From Parafilimonas sp. (GTDB taxonomy: Bacteria; Bacteroidota; Bacteroidia; Chitinophagales; Chitinophagaceae): a stretch of 15,172 nt of DNA. A model generated the notes under the pieces. That model was not told the DNA's origin. It worked only from the letters and a program-made list of their open reading frames with translations, and searched no databases. Where the stretch lies: assembly GCA_025927795.1 (NCBI GenBank), contig JAICKT010000058.1, positions 1 through 15,172 of the forward strand, in the 5' to 3' direction. Numbering within the stretch: the first letter of the stretch is position 1; every line of letters starts with the position of its first letter. Shown here in pieces: positions 7,539 through 14,867 of this stretch. The translations under genes and the position numbers were made by a program.

Positions 7539-9350
7539 ATGAAGTTGAATAAAAAACTTGCCCGCACAATTGCGATTGTTTTATTTATAGGTTTACTCTT
7601 AACAACACTGTTGGCTTCACACATCGGAATATTTAATACACACAATTCTATTGATGTTGCGCAAAAAGAAACCGCTTTAAAAAAATATGGTTTTTATCTT
7701 GAACCTGTGAATAAGGAAGTAAATATAAATTTCAAACATACTTGTCCTGATGTTGATCCTAAACTTAACAACATAAAAATGCAGATTGCATCTATGGGCG
7801 CATCTGTTTCTGTTTGTGATTATGATAATGATGGCTGGAATGATATTTATTTTACAAATAGCGGCACTGGAAGTATGAATGCTTTATATCATAACCTGCA
7901 TAACGGAAAGTTTGAAGATGTTGCAGCGCAGGCAGGCGTGGCTGATGTAAACCAAAAAGGAACCGGTGCTTCAATGGGCGCTGTATGGGGCGATTATGAT
8001 AATGATGGCTATGAAGACTTGCTGTTATATAAATGGGGCAAACCTGAACTGTTTAAAAATGTAGATGGAAAAAAATTTCAGAATGTAACTGAAGGCAGCG
8101 GATTGCCTGCTTGGGTAAATTCTAATTGCGCTATCTGGTTTGATTTTGATAATGATGGATTACTTGACTTGTTCTTAGGAGGTTATTACAAAGAAAGTTT
8201 TCATCTTGATAATTTGAATACTACTAAGATAATGCCCGAAAGTTTTCGCTATGCAAATAACGGCGGCAGAAATTACCTCTTAAAAAATATAGGAAACGGT
8301 AAGTTTAAAGATGTAACTGATGAATATGGATTAACCTCAACCAAGTGGACACTTGCCGCTGCAGCGGCAGATTTAAACGGAGATGGTTATCCTGATTTAT
8401 ATGTTGCCAACGATTATAATGTGGATGAGCTTTATATAAATGAAGGCGGAAAAAAATTTACAGAAGTTGGCAACGAGGCAGGCATAGGGCATATTCCTAA
8501 AAGCGGTATGAATGCTTCGTTTGGTGATATAAATAACGAAGGAACATTGGGCATTTATACAACAAATATTACTGAACAGGGTATTTTAATCCAGGGTAAT
8601 AATTACTGGCAGCCTAAAAGTGAAAACGGTCAAAATCTTTCATTCGTAAACCTGGCTCAAATTTCAGGTATTGAAAATGCAGGCTGGAGTTATGGCGCGC
8701 AATTCGGTGATTTAAATAATGATGGCTTTATTGATTTATATGTTGCAAACGGATTTATTTCAGCTAAAAAAAATACCTCTTACTGGTATGATTATTCTAA
8801 AGTAACAGGCGGCAACAGCACTATCATTGGTGATGCAAAAAACTGGCCTGATATGCAGGGCAAAAGCCAATCAGGTTATGAAGAAGATAAAATATGGCTG
8901 AACAACAGCGATGGAATATTTGAAGATGTGTCTGGCAAAGTTTGTCCCTATGCAGATTATGATGGAAGATCAGTTGCAATGGCTGATTTATGGAACAGAG
9001 GTGTATTAGATGTTATTGTTGCCAATCAAAATAATATACCGCTTATTTATAAAAACGATGCAGAAAGTAATAATCATTGGATAGATTTTGATTTGCATGG
9101 TACAATTTCAAATGCAGATGCCGTTGGTGCAAAAGTGGAGATACAATGGGATGGCAAAAAGCAAATGCAAATTGTTACTGGCGGCATGGGGTTTTCTTCG
9201 CAAAATCAACACAGGTTACATTTCGGAATTGGAAAAAACAATACGGTTGATGCAGTAACTATTTACTGGCCTTCAGGACATATTGATAAAATTGAAAACC
9301 CACAAATTGATAAACTGCATACTATTAAAGAAAGCAAATCAAAAATTTAA
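7539..9350 (+). CDS. CRTAC1/UnbV-like exported FG-GAP repeat protein with ASPIC domain
   Basis: 603 residues. N-terminal K-rich stretch and hydrophobic segment (about 10-29, TIAIVLFIGLLLTTLLAS) form a signal peptide or single anchor. Calcium-loop repeats are at 94-102 (DYDNDGWND), 152-160 (DYDNDGYED), 202-210 (DFDNDGLLD), 278-286 (DLNGDGYPD) and 391-399 (DLNNDGFID). Degenerate copies at 330-338 (DINNEGTLG) and 482-490 (DLWNRGVLD) lack key acidic residues. The ASPIC/UnbV domain is at about 527-585 (VGAKVEIQWDG through VTIYWPSGH). The length fits the CRTAC1/UnbV family. It shares the propeller plus ASPIC plan with the two leftward giants but lacks their TPR and C-terminal regions. Its stop overlaps the next gene's ATG by one base, implying translational coupling. 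It likely acts outside the inner membrane with its RnfD-like partner. Substrate unknown. Confidence 0.88.
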   Translation: MKLNKKLARTIAIVLFIGLLLTTLLASHIGIFNTHNSIDVAQKETALKKYGFYLEPVNKEVNINFKHTCPDVDPKLNNIKMQIASMGASVSVCDYDNDGWNDIYFTNSGTGSMNALYHNLHNGKFEDVAAQAGVADVNQKGTGASMGAVWGDYDNDGYEDLLLYKWGKPELFKNVDGKKFQNVTEGSGLPAWVNSNCAIWFDFDNDGLLDLFLGGYYKESFHLDNLNTTKIMPESFRYANNGGRNYLLKNIGNGKFKDVTDEYGLTSTKWTLAAAAADLNGDGYPDLYVANDYNVDELYINEGGKKFTEVGNEAGIGHIPKSGMNASFGDINNEGTLGIYTTNITEQGILIQGNNYWQPKSENGQNLSFVNLAQISGIENAGWSYGAQFGDLNNDGFIDLYVANGFISAKKNTSYWYDYSKVTGGNSTIIGDAKNWPDMQGKSQSGYEEDKIWLNNSDGIFEDVSGKVCPYADYDGRSVAMADLWNRGVLDVIVANQNNIPLIYKNDAESNNHWIDFDLHGTISNADAVGAKVEIQWDGKKQMQIVTGGMGFSSQNQHRLHFGIGKNNTVDAVTIYWPSGHIDKIENPQIDKLHTIKESKSKI

Positions 9351-10189
9351 TGCAAAAGGAATATCAGCTTGATAACATACCAAAAACAAATTTTTTTTCT
9401 GGTTGGATTAAAAAAAATTTTCAATATATACCGCCTGCATTTATTACGCTTATATTATTGGTTGGCCAATTTACTTATGGCATTCTTGATAATTACGTAT
9501 ATCTCATCGCTGCAATTGCAGCATCGTTAATTACAGAAATAATTTTGGCAAGATTAATTCTTGGCACATGGAAAAATCTTGCGAGTGCTTATATAACAGG
9601 AATAAGTGTAGGCATACTCATACGCTCTAATGTATTGTGGCCATATATTATTACGGCGATAATTTCTATCATGTCAAAATATGTGCTGCGTTATAAAGGA
9701 AGACATTTATGGAATCCTTCAAACTTTGGTGTGTCGTGGATGCTTTTTTTAAATTCGATGAATGTAGCCGGGCTTAGCATACAGTGGGGAAGCAACCTCG
9801 CTGCTATGTCTGTAATATGGATATTGGGGTTGCTGATTGTAAACAGGGCAAAGCGGCTGCATGTAACGGTAGCGTATGTAATAAGTTTTGTTATTCTCGC
9901 TTATGTACGTTGTTTAATTACCGGCGATACTTTTCTTGCAGAACTGGCGCCGCTAACCGGCCCGATGTACCAGTTATTTATTTTTTTTATGATTACAGAT
10001 CCGGGAACATCGGTATCAACAAAAAAAGGAAGAATTATAGTTGTTATAATAGTTGCCCTTGTGGAATTTGTTTTGCGCCTGAATAATTTTATCTATGCAC
10101 CTTTTTATGCACTGTTTCTTGTTGGACCATTAGCTAAATATATTGATTTGAGAAGAAGTAAGCCCATAACACAAGTAAAACAAGGTTAG
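9350..10189 (+). CDS. RnfD/NqrB-like (UnbU-like) integral membrane protein
   Basis: 279 residues, largely hydrophobic, with about eight to ten predicted membrane segments starting near residues 28, 50, 80, 97, 126, 150, 172, 205, 228 and 248. Two stretches resemble the NQR2/RnfD family: GRHLWNPSNFG (117-127) and FFMITDPGTS (212-221). RnfD/NqrB proteins carry a covalent FMN on Thr in an S/D-G-A-T type motif; I do not find that motif here, and the protein is shorter than the roughly 350 residues usual for RnfD. No other Rnf/Nqr subunits are nearby. The ATG shares its A with the upstream TAA (TAATG), so translation is probably coupled to the UnbV-like gene. In enediyne clusters a comparable membrane protein, UnbU, accompanies UnbV. 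Redox function is uncertain. Confidence 0.8.
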   Translation: MQKEYQLDNIPKTNFFSGWIKKNFQYIPPAFITLILLVGQFTYGILDNYVYLIAAIAASLITEIILARLILGTWKNLASAYITGISVGILIRSNVLWPYIITAIISIMSKYVLRYKGRHLWNPSNFGVSWMLFLNSMNVAGLSIQWGSNLAAMSVIWILGLLIVNRAKRLHVTVAYVISFVILAYVRCLITGDTFLAELAPLTGPMYQLFIFFMITDPGTSVSTKKGRIIVVIIVALVEFVLRLNNFIYAPFYALFLVGPLAKYIDLRRSKPITQVKQG

Positions 10190-10281
10190 AAAATTGTTTT
10201 TATGGAAATAAATTTTTCAAACGATTACGATTTTCGTTCTGTTATATTTATTCAATAAATTGTTGAGAAAAGTTTTACTTA

Positions 10282-10289
10282 TACTTTTA
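10282..10289 (+). promoter_or_regulatory. Candidate -7 element upstream of the first MFS gene
   Basis: TACTTTTA matches TAnnTTTG at all but the last base. A TTG at 10263-10265 lies 16 bp upstream. It sits in the 145-bp gap after the RnfD-like gene and would allow the transporter to be transcribed on its own. The motif is short and the region AT-rich, so confidence is low. Confidence 0.22.
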
Positions 10290-10337
10290 TCTTCATGCAA
10301 ATGCATATTATTTCTGTAATAAAAGACAAGGTAATTG

Positions 10338-12074
10338 ATGTATGAAACAACGGCATTTTGTTTTTATTTTGTTATAACAATTACAACTTCGTTACTATTA
10401 AACAAAAATCATTTCCGGATGAAGCTTTTTAAAACAAATAATACGGACGAAAAAATTAATTTCAGAAGCAAGTTCGCATTCTGGGTTGGTTTTTTATCTG
10501 TTTCTGCCGGGGTGGCGCTCCAGCTTCCTATGTACATTAATGCCGCCGGTATGGGTTACAAGCTTGTTGGTATGCCAATGAATACAAGTATGAGCATGGG
10601 AATGGTGCTTGTTGTAATAGGTCTCGCCGTTACATTATATAGTCTTATACCACCGAAGTCAATAAAAGAAAATCTTGATTATAATCTTAAAGTTCGCGCG
10701 CTGGATGATGCACCTATTAATAAAACACATATTGGTCTTTTATTCGTTATGGCCCTGGCTGTTACTTTAGATGTGATGAAGCCAACTATCCTGTCGTTTG
10801 TGGTGCCGGGCGTGGCAAGAGAATACGGGCTTAAATCACCTGTAAATCCAGGCGGTACTATTCCTGTTGCTTTACTTCCGTTATCAGGAATTACCGGAAC
10901 AGTATTAGGTTCTTTTTTATGGGGATGGTTAGGCGATAGAATTGGGCGAAGGGCATCTATTCTTATGGCTGGCATAACATTTATTGCAACAAGCTCATGT
11001 GGTTCTATGCCCGAATTTTGGATGAACTGTGTTATGTGCCTGCTAATGGGTTATGGTGTTGGCGGCATGCTGCCTATTCTTTTTACAATTATGGCAGAAA
11101 GCATACCGGCAAGGCACAGAGGCTGGCTGATGGTATTAATCGGTGGTGATATTGCAGGCGCTTATATTATTTCAAGCGCATTGGCTTCATGGCTTGTGCC
11201 GCATTACTCATGGAGAATACTTTGGCTGATTGGTTTTCCAACAGGCTTTATGCTTATTTTCTTAAACCGCTGGATTCCCGAATCACCACGCTACTTGCTT
11301 AATCATGGAAGATTTAAAGAAGCGCAAAAAGTAATGAAGCGGTATGGTGCAGTTGCCATCAAAGAAAAAATTTTACCAATAAATATTGAAGTAAAAATTA
11401 AAGACCAGTTTAAACAATTGTTTCGTCCACCTTTTTTAGGCATTACAGCTACTGTAGCATTGCTTGCACTCGGCGCAGGTTTTGTTGAATTTGGATTTGA
11501 ACTTTGGATACCTTCTAACCTGCAGCATCTCGGGTTTACAAGCGCAGATTCTTTTGCTATACTGCGCAATGCAGCACTTATTGGTTTCCCGCTTAATTTG
11601 CTGGTGGCATGGTCTTACGGAGTATGGAGCAGCAAAAAAACAATTATCCTGCTTACCTTATTAACGGCAGCATCTATGCTGGGTTTTTTGTTCACAGACG
11701 AGTCAATTGTGCAGCATAAGGTATGGCTTTATGTATTACTGGTTATTCCCATTTGGGGCATCAGTTCCGTTATATCTATTCTTTCTGCTTATGCGGCTGA
11801 AATTTATCCAACAAGAGTGCGTTCCCGCGGGAGCGGACTGGTTGCGGGTTTTAGCAAATTTGGCGGTGTGCTGGTTATTGCTCTTGTAGTGTTTGCTGTT
11901 GCTCCGCCATCTATTGCGGCAACAGCTATTGCCGGCGCCATCCCATTAATTCTTGCAGCACTTGCAATTATTTTTTTTGGAGTAGAAACAAGAAAGCGCC
12001 AGTTGGAGGAAATTACCGCAGAGCAACTCTCACATGTTTCAGTGCTTGCTGAAAATCCATTACCAACCGAATAA
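10338..12074 (+). CDS. MFS transporter, sugar-porter-like, with extra N-terminal membrane segments
   Basis: 578 residues from ATG 10338, which has AAGG seven bases upstream. Numbering from there, the 12-helix MFS core begins near residue 133. Motif A is GWLGDRIGRR at about 196-205, with RHRGW after helix 4 and PESPRYLL at about 314-321, a signature of sugar porters and related organic-ion carriers. After the central loop, AEIYPTRVRSRG at about 487-498 is the second-half counterpart. Before the core there are two more hydrophobic stretches (about 46-69 and 84-105), giving about 14 helices. A further one (CFYFVITITTSLLL) is included only if 10338 is the start. ATG 10419 (MKLFKTNN) is a strong alternative giving 551 residues and a usual charged cytoplasmic N-terminus. 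A TTG at 10335 is also in frame. Role: proton-coupled uptake or export of a small molecule, not identifiable. Confidence 0.85.
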   Translation: MYETTAFCFYFVITITTSLLLNKNHFRMKLFKTNNTDEKINFRSKFAFWVGFLSVSAGVALQLPMYINAAGMGYKLVGMPMNTSMSMGMVLVVIGLAVTLYSLIPPKSIKENLDYNLKVRALDDAPINKTHIGLLFVMALAVTLDVMKPTILSFVVPGVAREYGLKSPVNPGGTIPVALLPLSGITGTVLGSFLWGWLGDRIGRRASILMAGITFIATSSCGSMPEFWMNCVMCLLMGYGVGGMLPILFTIMAESIPARHRGWLMVLIGGDIAGAYIISSALASWLVPHYSWRILWLIGFPTGFMLIFLNRWIPESPRYLLNHGRFKEAQKVMKRYGAVAIKEKILPINIEVKIKDQFKQLFRPPFLGITATVALLALGAGFVEFGFELWIPSNLQHLGFTSADSFAILRNAALIGFPLNLLVAWSYGVWSSKKTIILLTLLTAASMLGFLFTDESIVQHKVWLYVLLVIPIWGISSVISILSAYAAEIYPTRVRSRGSGLVAGFSKFGGVLVIALVVFAVAPPSIAATAIAGAIPLILAALAIIFFGVETRKRQLEEITAEQLSHVSVLAENPLPTE

Positions 12075-12133
12075 AAATTTTATTATCGCAAAAGGTAAAT
12101 TTTGTTGCGTTATGCAGATGCATTAGAATGAAA

Positions 12134-12153
12134 TTTTTAATTTTTATTAAAAA
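12134..12153 (+). other. AT-only stem-loop downstream of the first MFS gene
   Basis: TTTTTAAT (12134-12141) and ATTAAAAA (12146-12153) form an 8-bp stem with a TTTT loop, 60 bp after the transporter stop. A T8 run follows further on (after GTGTGC near 12180). It may contribute to 3' end formation, but it has no G-C pair and is not a convincing terminator. The rest of the 229-bp gap 12075-12303 shows no gene. Confidence 0.2.
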
Positions 12154-12303
12154 ATAAGTGCTTTCATTCATCGTGTGCTTTTTTTTAATTTGTTTTTCAA
12201 AGTATGCAATAAGAAATAATCAGGAGAGTCAAACCTGTTATCGCCATATTGATAATTTTTTAGTTTGAAATATTCTTTCTACTTTGCCTGCTAACTAATT
12301 TGC

Positions 12304-12855
12304 TTGAAACAAGCCTTTGCAATATTACTTCTTAGCGTTTATCTGTTTAATATTTTCGGGTACAGGTTGTTTTTTTCGTTAGCCGAAAATTCTGCAGACA
12401 GGCAAATGATTGCTTCACTGGATAATAATAAATATGATGAAAAGGAATTGGTACAAATTAAGCTTCCATTAAACATTCCATATCTCGCTGATAACAAAAG
12501 CTATGAACGCTGCAATGGTGAAGTTGAATATAACGGCATTGAATATAATTACGTAAAGCGAATGGTATACAACGATACTTTGTATTTGTATTGCATTCCT
12601 AATCAGCAAAAAACAAAAATCAGCAACACAAAAAATTTATACGCCAAACAAAATGCTGATAATTCAACAAACAAAAAATCTGAACAATCTTTCCTGCAAC
12701 AGATTAATTTTTTATTTGCATTTAATGAAAACGCGCAACTTTTTAATTTTGATGTAAATGGCACATCTTCTAGTCACACTATTACCTTTAATAACTGTAC
12801 AATCTTAAAAGGCTTCACCACAAAGCATTTGCAACCACCTGATTTATCTATTTAA
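12304..12855 (+). CDS. Small exported or membrane-anchored hypothetical protein, Chitinophagaceae type
   Basis: 183 residues from a TTG start. The N-terminus MKQAFAILLLSVYLFNIFGYRLFF is a clear hydrophobic signal or anchor immediately after a basic residue, and no ATG in this frame precedes or replaces it without losing it, so TTG is chosen. The remainder is polar and probably extracytoplasmic: a conserved-looking block with DNNKYDEKELVQIKLPL, YERCNGEVEYNGIEYNYVKR and NDTLYLYCIPN (about 40-100), then a Lys/Asn/Ser-rich linker and a C-terminus with QPPDLSI. I remember a family of such proteins in Chitinophagaceae with the same ordered blocks and a PPD-like end, often beside TonB-dependent receptor genes; none is present here. 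No function is known to me. It stands alone, 229 bp after the MFS gene and 80 bp before the AhpD-like gene. Confidence 0.75.
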   Translation: MKQAFAILLLSVYLFNIFGYRLFFSLAENSADRQMIASLDNNKYDEKELVQIKLPLNIPYLADNKSYERCNGEVEYNGIEYNYVKRMVYNDTLYLYCIPNQQKTKISNTKNLYAKQNADNSTNKKSEQSFLQQINFLFAFNENAQLFNFDVNGTSSSHTITFNNCTILKGFTTKHLQPPDLSI

Positions 12856-12935
12856 GTTTCATTGCTTTTTTCTTTTGTGCATTTGTGTGCAGCTATCTGC
12901 ATGTATAATGCATCATCAACTTAAATAAATATTTC

Positions 12936-13514
12936 ATGCCATATATTCCATTAGAAGAGCACTTGCCCGGCATTACCGGTTTGCTCGAATTTGATAAAGA
13001 AGCCGCTGCACCCATTCGTGAACTCACGCAAATTTTATTACGTGGAGAAAGTACTTTAACGGAAGGCGAACGTGAACTGATTGCAACAGTTGTTTCAAGT
13101 GGTAACCAATGTAAATTCTGTATGGCTGCACATACTGCCGCCGCAGATATTTTGTTGGGTGAAAATGAAACATCACAACAGGTAAAAACAAACATTTCCA
13201 CTGCGCAAGTGACTGATAAAATGAAAGCGTTGTTAACGATTGCATCAATGGTTCGTGAAAATGGTAAAGCAGTAACAAAAGAAGCAATTGATAAAGCAAA
13301 AGCAGAAGGTGCAACTGAGATTGAAATTCATGACACCGTTTTAATTGCCGCTTTATTTTGTTTGTACAACCGGTACGTTGATGGACTTGCAACGGTAACG
13401 CCAACCAATCCTGAATTTTACCAGGGTTTAGGTGAACGTTTAAAAAATCATGGCTACAATCGTTTGCAACAAGGTTACGACCATTTGAAGAAAACTAAAA
13501 TTGTTGTGCAATGA
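12936..13514 (+). CDS. AhpD-like carboxymuconolactone decarboxylase-family protein (peroxidase-related)
   Basis: 192 residues, soluble, no signal peptide. It carries the full AhpD-type catalytic pattern E-x11-C-x2-C-x3-H with Glu47, Cys59, Cys62 and His66 (ERELIA through QCKFCMAAHT). In AhpD this disulfide-active motif supports peroxide reduction. In related carboxymuconolactone decarboxylase-family proteins the fold serves other reactions, so a decarboxylase role is possible but the C-x2-C points to thiol chemistry. The C-terminal half (TDKMKALLTIA, then a HDTVLIAALFCLYNRYVDGL helix) fits the family. The stop TGA overlaps the ATG of the following MFS gene (ATGA, 4 bp), so the two are translationally coupled. 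A homologue without Cys59 lies just after the transporter (14868). Substrate unknown. Confidence 0.87.
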   Translation: MPYIPLEEHLPGITGLLEFDKEAAAPIRELTQILLRGESTLTEGERELIATVVSSGNQCKFCMAAHTAAADILLGENETSQQVKTNISTAQVTDKMKALLTIASMVRENGKAVTKEAIDKAKAEGATEIEIHDTVLIAALFCLYNRYVDGLATVTPTNPEFYQGLGERLKNHGYNRLQQGYDHLKKTKIVVQ

Positions 13515-14794
13515 AGCAAGCCATTATCAATATTGAAAGCAATACAATTGTTGCAGAAACATTGTATCAATCATCATCAGCAACAAAACGCAGCCTTGCA
13601 ATTGCATTTATCATTTGTTATATCAGCATCATGTTCAGCGGAATTTCTTCCATGCTGATGTCTGTGTATTTACCGGTTGCCGTTAAAGATTTATTGGGCA
13701 ATGTAACCGACGAAAGAATGAATTATATAAGTGCTTATATAAATTCCATTTTCATTTTCGGTAGCATGTTTGGCGGTTTTGCCTGGGGCTTTATTTGCGA
13801 TAAGATTGGTCGCTCAAAGGCAGTGATTTTTTCAACAGCATTATATGCATTGTTTACGTTGCTCACTGCATTTTCATCTTCATGGTTGCTGGTTGGTTTT
13901 TACCGTTTTGTAACAGGTTTTGGTGTTGGTGGTGTAATTCTTACAACAAATATTTTAATCGCAGAAATATGGAGTGAAAAAAGAAGAGCAATTGCATTAG
14001 GAATTGTTTCCGCAGCTATGCCCGTTGGATTTATCGTTGCAGGTGCTTTAAATAATTTAATACCTGAATGGCGTAATGCATTTCTAACTGGCATCATCCC
14101 TTTAGTCACAGCCATTATTGCAATGTTTGTTTTGGCGGAGCCAGAAAGCTGGAAGCAAATTAAAAACACAGCAGACACTGAAATAAACAGGCAAATTTTT
14201 TCAATTGATTACAGAAAAAACCTTGTTAGTGGTTCTGTTGTTTTTGGTGCAATGCTCATTGGTTTGTGGGCTGTATTTTCATGGGCACCAACATGGGTGC
14301 AAAGTATTACGGCAGATGCAAACAAAGCAAATGATTTGCGTGGTATAACAATGATGATTTTAGCATTATCAGGCTTGATGGGAAGTGTTGTTTCAGGTTG
14401 GATTGTGAACCTGATAGGCATGCGCAAAACAATGATGTTATGTTTTATTGTTTGTTTTATAATGACGGCTGTTGTTTTCAAACTAAATACATCTGTTACC
14501 AATACAACATTTATTGAAATGGGTTTACTGGCTTTCTTTTTCGGAATAAGCCAGGGCGCATTATCGGTATATATTCCATCATTGTTTCCAACAAAAGTGC
14601 GTGCTTCTGCAACAGGATTTTGCTTCAACATCGGCAGGTTATTTACAGCAACAGTTGTATTTTTTATTGGAGCTCTTGTTACATTTCTCGGCGGCTATGG
14701 CAACGCTGTTTTTATTTTTTCATTCATTTTTCTAATCGGTTTTATCACAACTTATTTAACCCCTGCCCTAAAGGCGGGAATAAATACACGATAA
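13511..14794 (+). CDS. MFS transporter coupled to the AhpD-like gene
   Basis: 427 residues with the usual 12 membrane segments and no extra domains. After a 28-residue polar N-terminus, helix 1 starts near residue 29 (LAIAFIICYISIMF). Motif A is GFICDKIGRS at about 93-102 and the helix 4-5 signature AEIWSEKRRAIALG is at about 151-164. PESW at 211-214 precedes the central loop, and FPTKVRASATGF is the second-half counterpart. It resembles the broad aromatic-acid/sugar-type branches of the MFS. It overlaps the upstream AhpD-like gene by 4 bp, suggesting transport of a compound that the enzyme acts on, or export of a toxic product; that link is inference. The last codons (LTPALKAGINTR) are formed by a REP-like palindromic unit, so the C-terminus may have been remodelled by that repeat. 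Confidence 0.88.
   Translation: MKQAIINIESNTIVAETLYQSSSATKRSLAIAFIICYISIMFSGISSMLMSVYLPVAVKDLLGNVTDERMNYISAYINSIFIFGSMFGGFAWGFICDKIGRSKAVIFSTALYALFTLLTAFSSSWLLVGFYRFVTGFGVGGVILTTNILIAEIWSEKRRAIALGIVSAAMPVGFIVAGALNNLIPEWRNAFLTGIIPLVTAIIAMFVLAEPESWKQIKNTADTEINRQIFSIDYRKNLVSGSVVFGAMLIGLWAVFSWAPTWVQSITADANKANDLRGITMMILALSGLMGSVVSGWIVNLIGMRKTMMLCFIVCFIMTAVVFKLNTSVTNTTFIEMGLLAFFFGISQGALSVYIPSLFPTKVRASATGFCFNIGRLFTATVVFFIGALVTFLGGYGNAVFIFSFIFLIGFITTYLTPALKAGINTR
14758..14780 (+). repeat. REP-like palindromic unit, left arm, inside the 3' end of the MFS gene
   Basis: AACCCCTGCCCTAAAGGCGGG plus AA resembles the reverse complement of 14837-14861 (GAACCCCCATCCCC then TAAAGGGGAGC): the two share AACCCC, CCTAAAGG and the GGG-rich end. 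They are therefore an inverted pair 56 bp apart. The left arm is translated as part of the transporter's C-terminus. Confidence 0.5.
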
Positions 14795-14812
14795 ATTTTT
14801 ATAATCAAATTC

Positions 14813-14835
14813 AAACTTGCTGCCTCCACAAGTTT
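14813..14835 (+). other. Inner stem-loop of the REP-like element
   Basis: AAACTTG (14813-14819) and CAAGTTT (14829-14835) form a perfect 7-bp stem with a 9-base loop, nested between the two REP-like arms in the 73-bp gap between the MFS and second AhpD-like genes. Together with the arms it would allow a large branched RNA structure. No T-run follows, so it is not a standard terminator. Confidence 0.4.
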
Positions 14836-14836
14836 T

Positions 14837-14861
14837 GCTCCCCTTTAGGGGATGGGGGTTC
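14837..14861 (-). repeat. REP-like palindromic unit, right arm
   Basis: GCTCCCCTTTAGGGGATGGG plus GGTTC. Its core CCCC-TTTA-GGGG (14840-14851) is a hairpin by itself. It is markedly more GC-rich than the surroundings and lies seven bases before the ATG at 14868, so it could hinder or regulate translation of the second AhpD-like gene. Similar C4/TTTA/G4 intergenic units are, to my memory, dispersed in Bacteroidota genomes. Confidence 0.5.
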
Positions 14862-14867
14862 TTAATT

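Noticed and set aside
12128..12157. Tiny frame ATG AAA TTT TTA through TAA (9 codons) in the gap after the first MFS gene.
   Set aside because: It coincides with an AT-only inverted repeat, has no ribosome binding sequence and is too short to support as a gene.
12888..12901. TGCAG/CTGCA hairpin between the small exported protein and the AhpD-like gene.
   Set aside because: The stem is only 5 bp and no T-run follows, so it is not supported as a terminator.
12883..12909. TTGTGT followed by TATAAT, resembling an E. coli type promoter before the first AhpD-like gene.
   Set aside because: The spacer is 15 bp and Bacteroidota promoters follow a different consensus. AT-rich DNA gives TATAAT by chance.
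13024..13404. Leucine- and glutamine-rich antisense frame of 126 codons across the first AhpD-like gene.
   Set aside because: The biased composition is what the reverse of an Ala/Lys/Glu-rich gene gives. The sense frame has a clear family match and catalytic motif.
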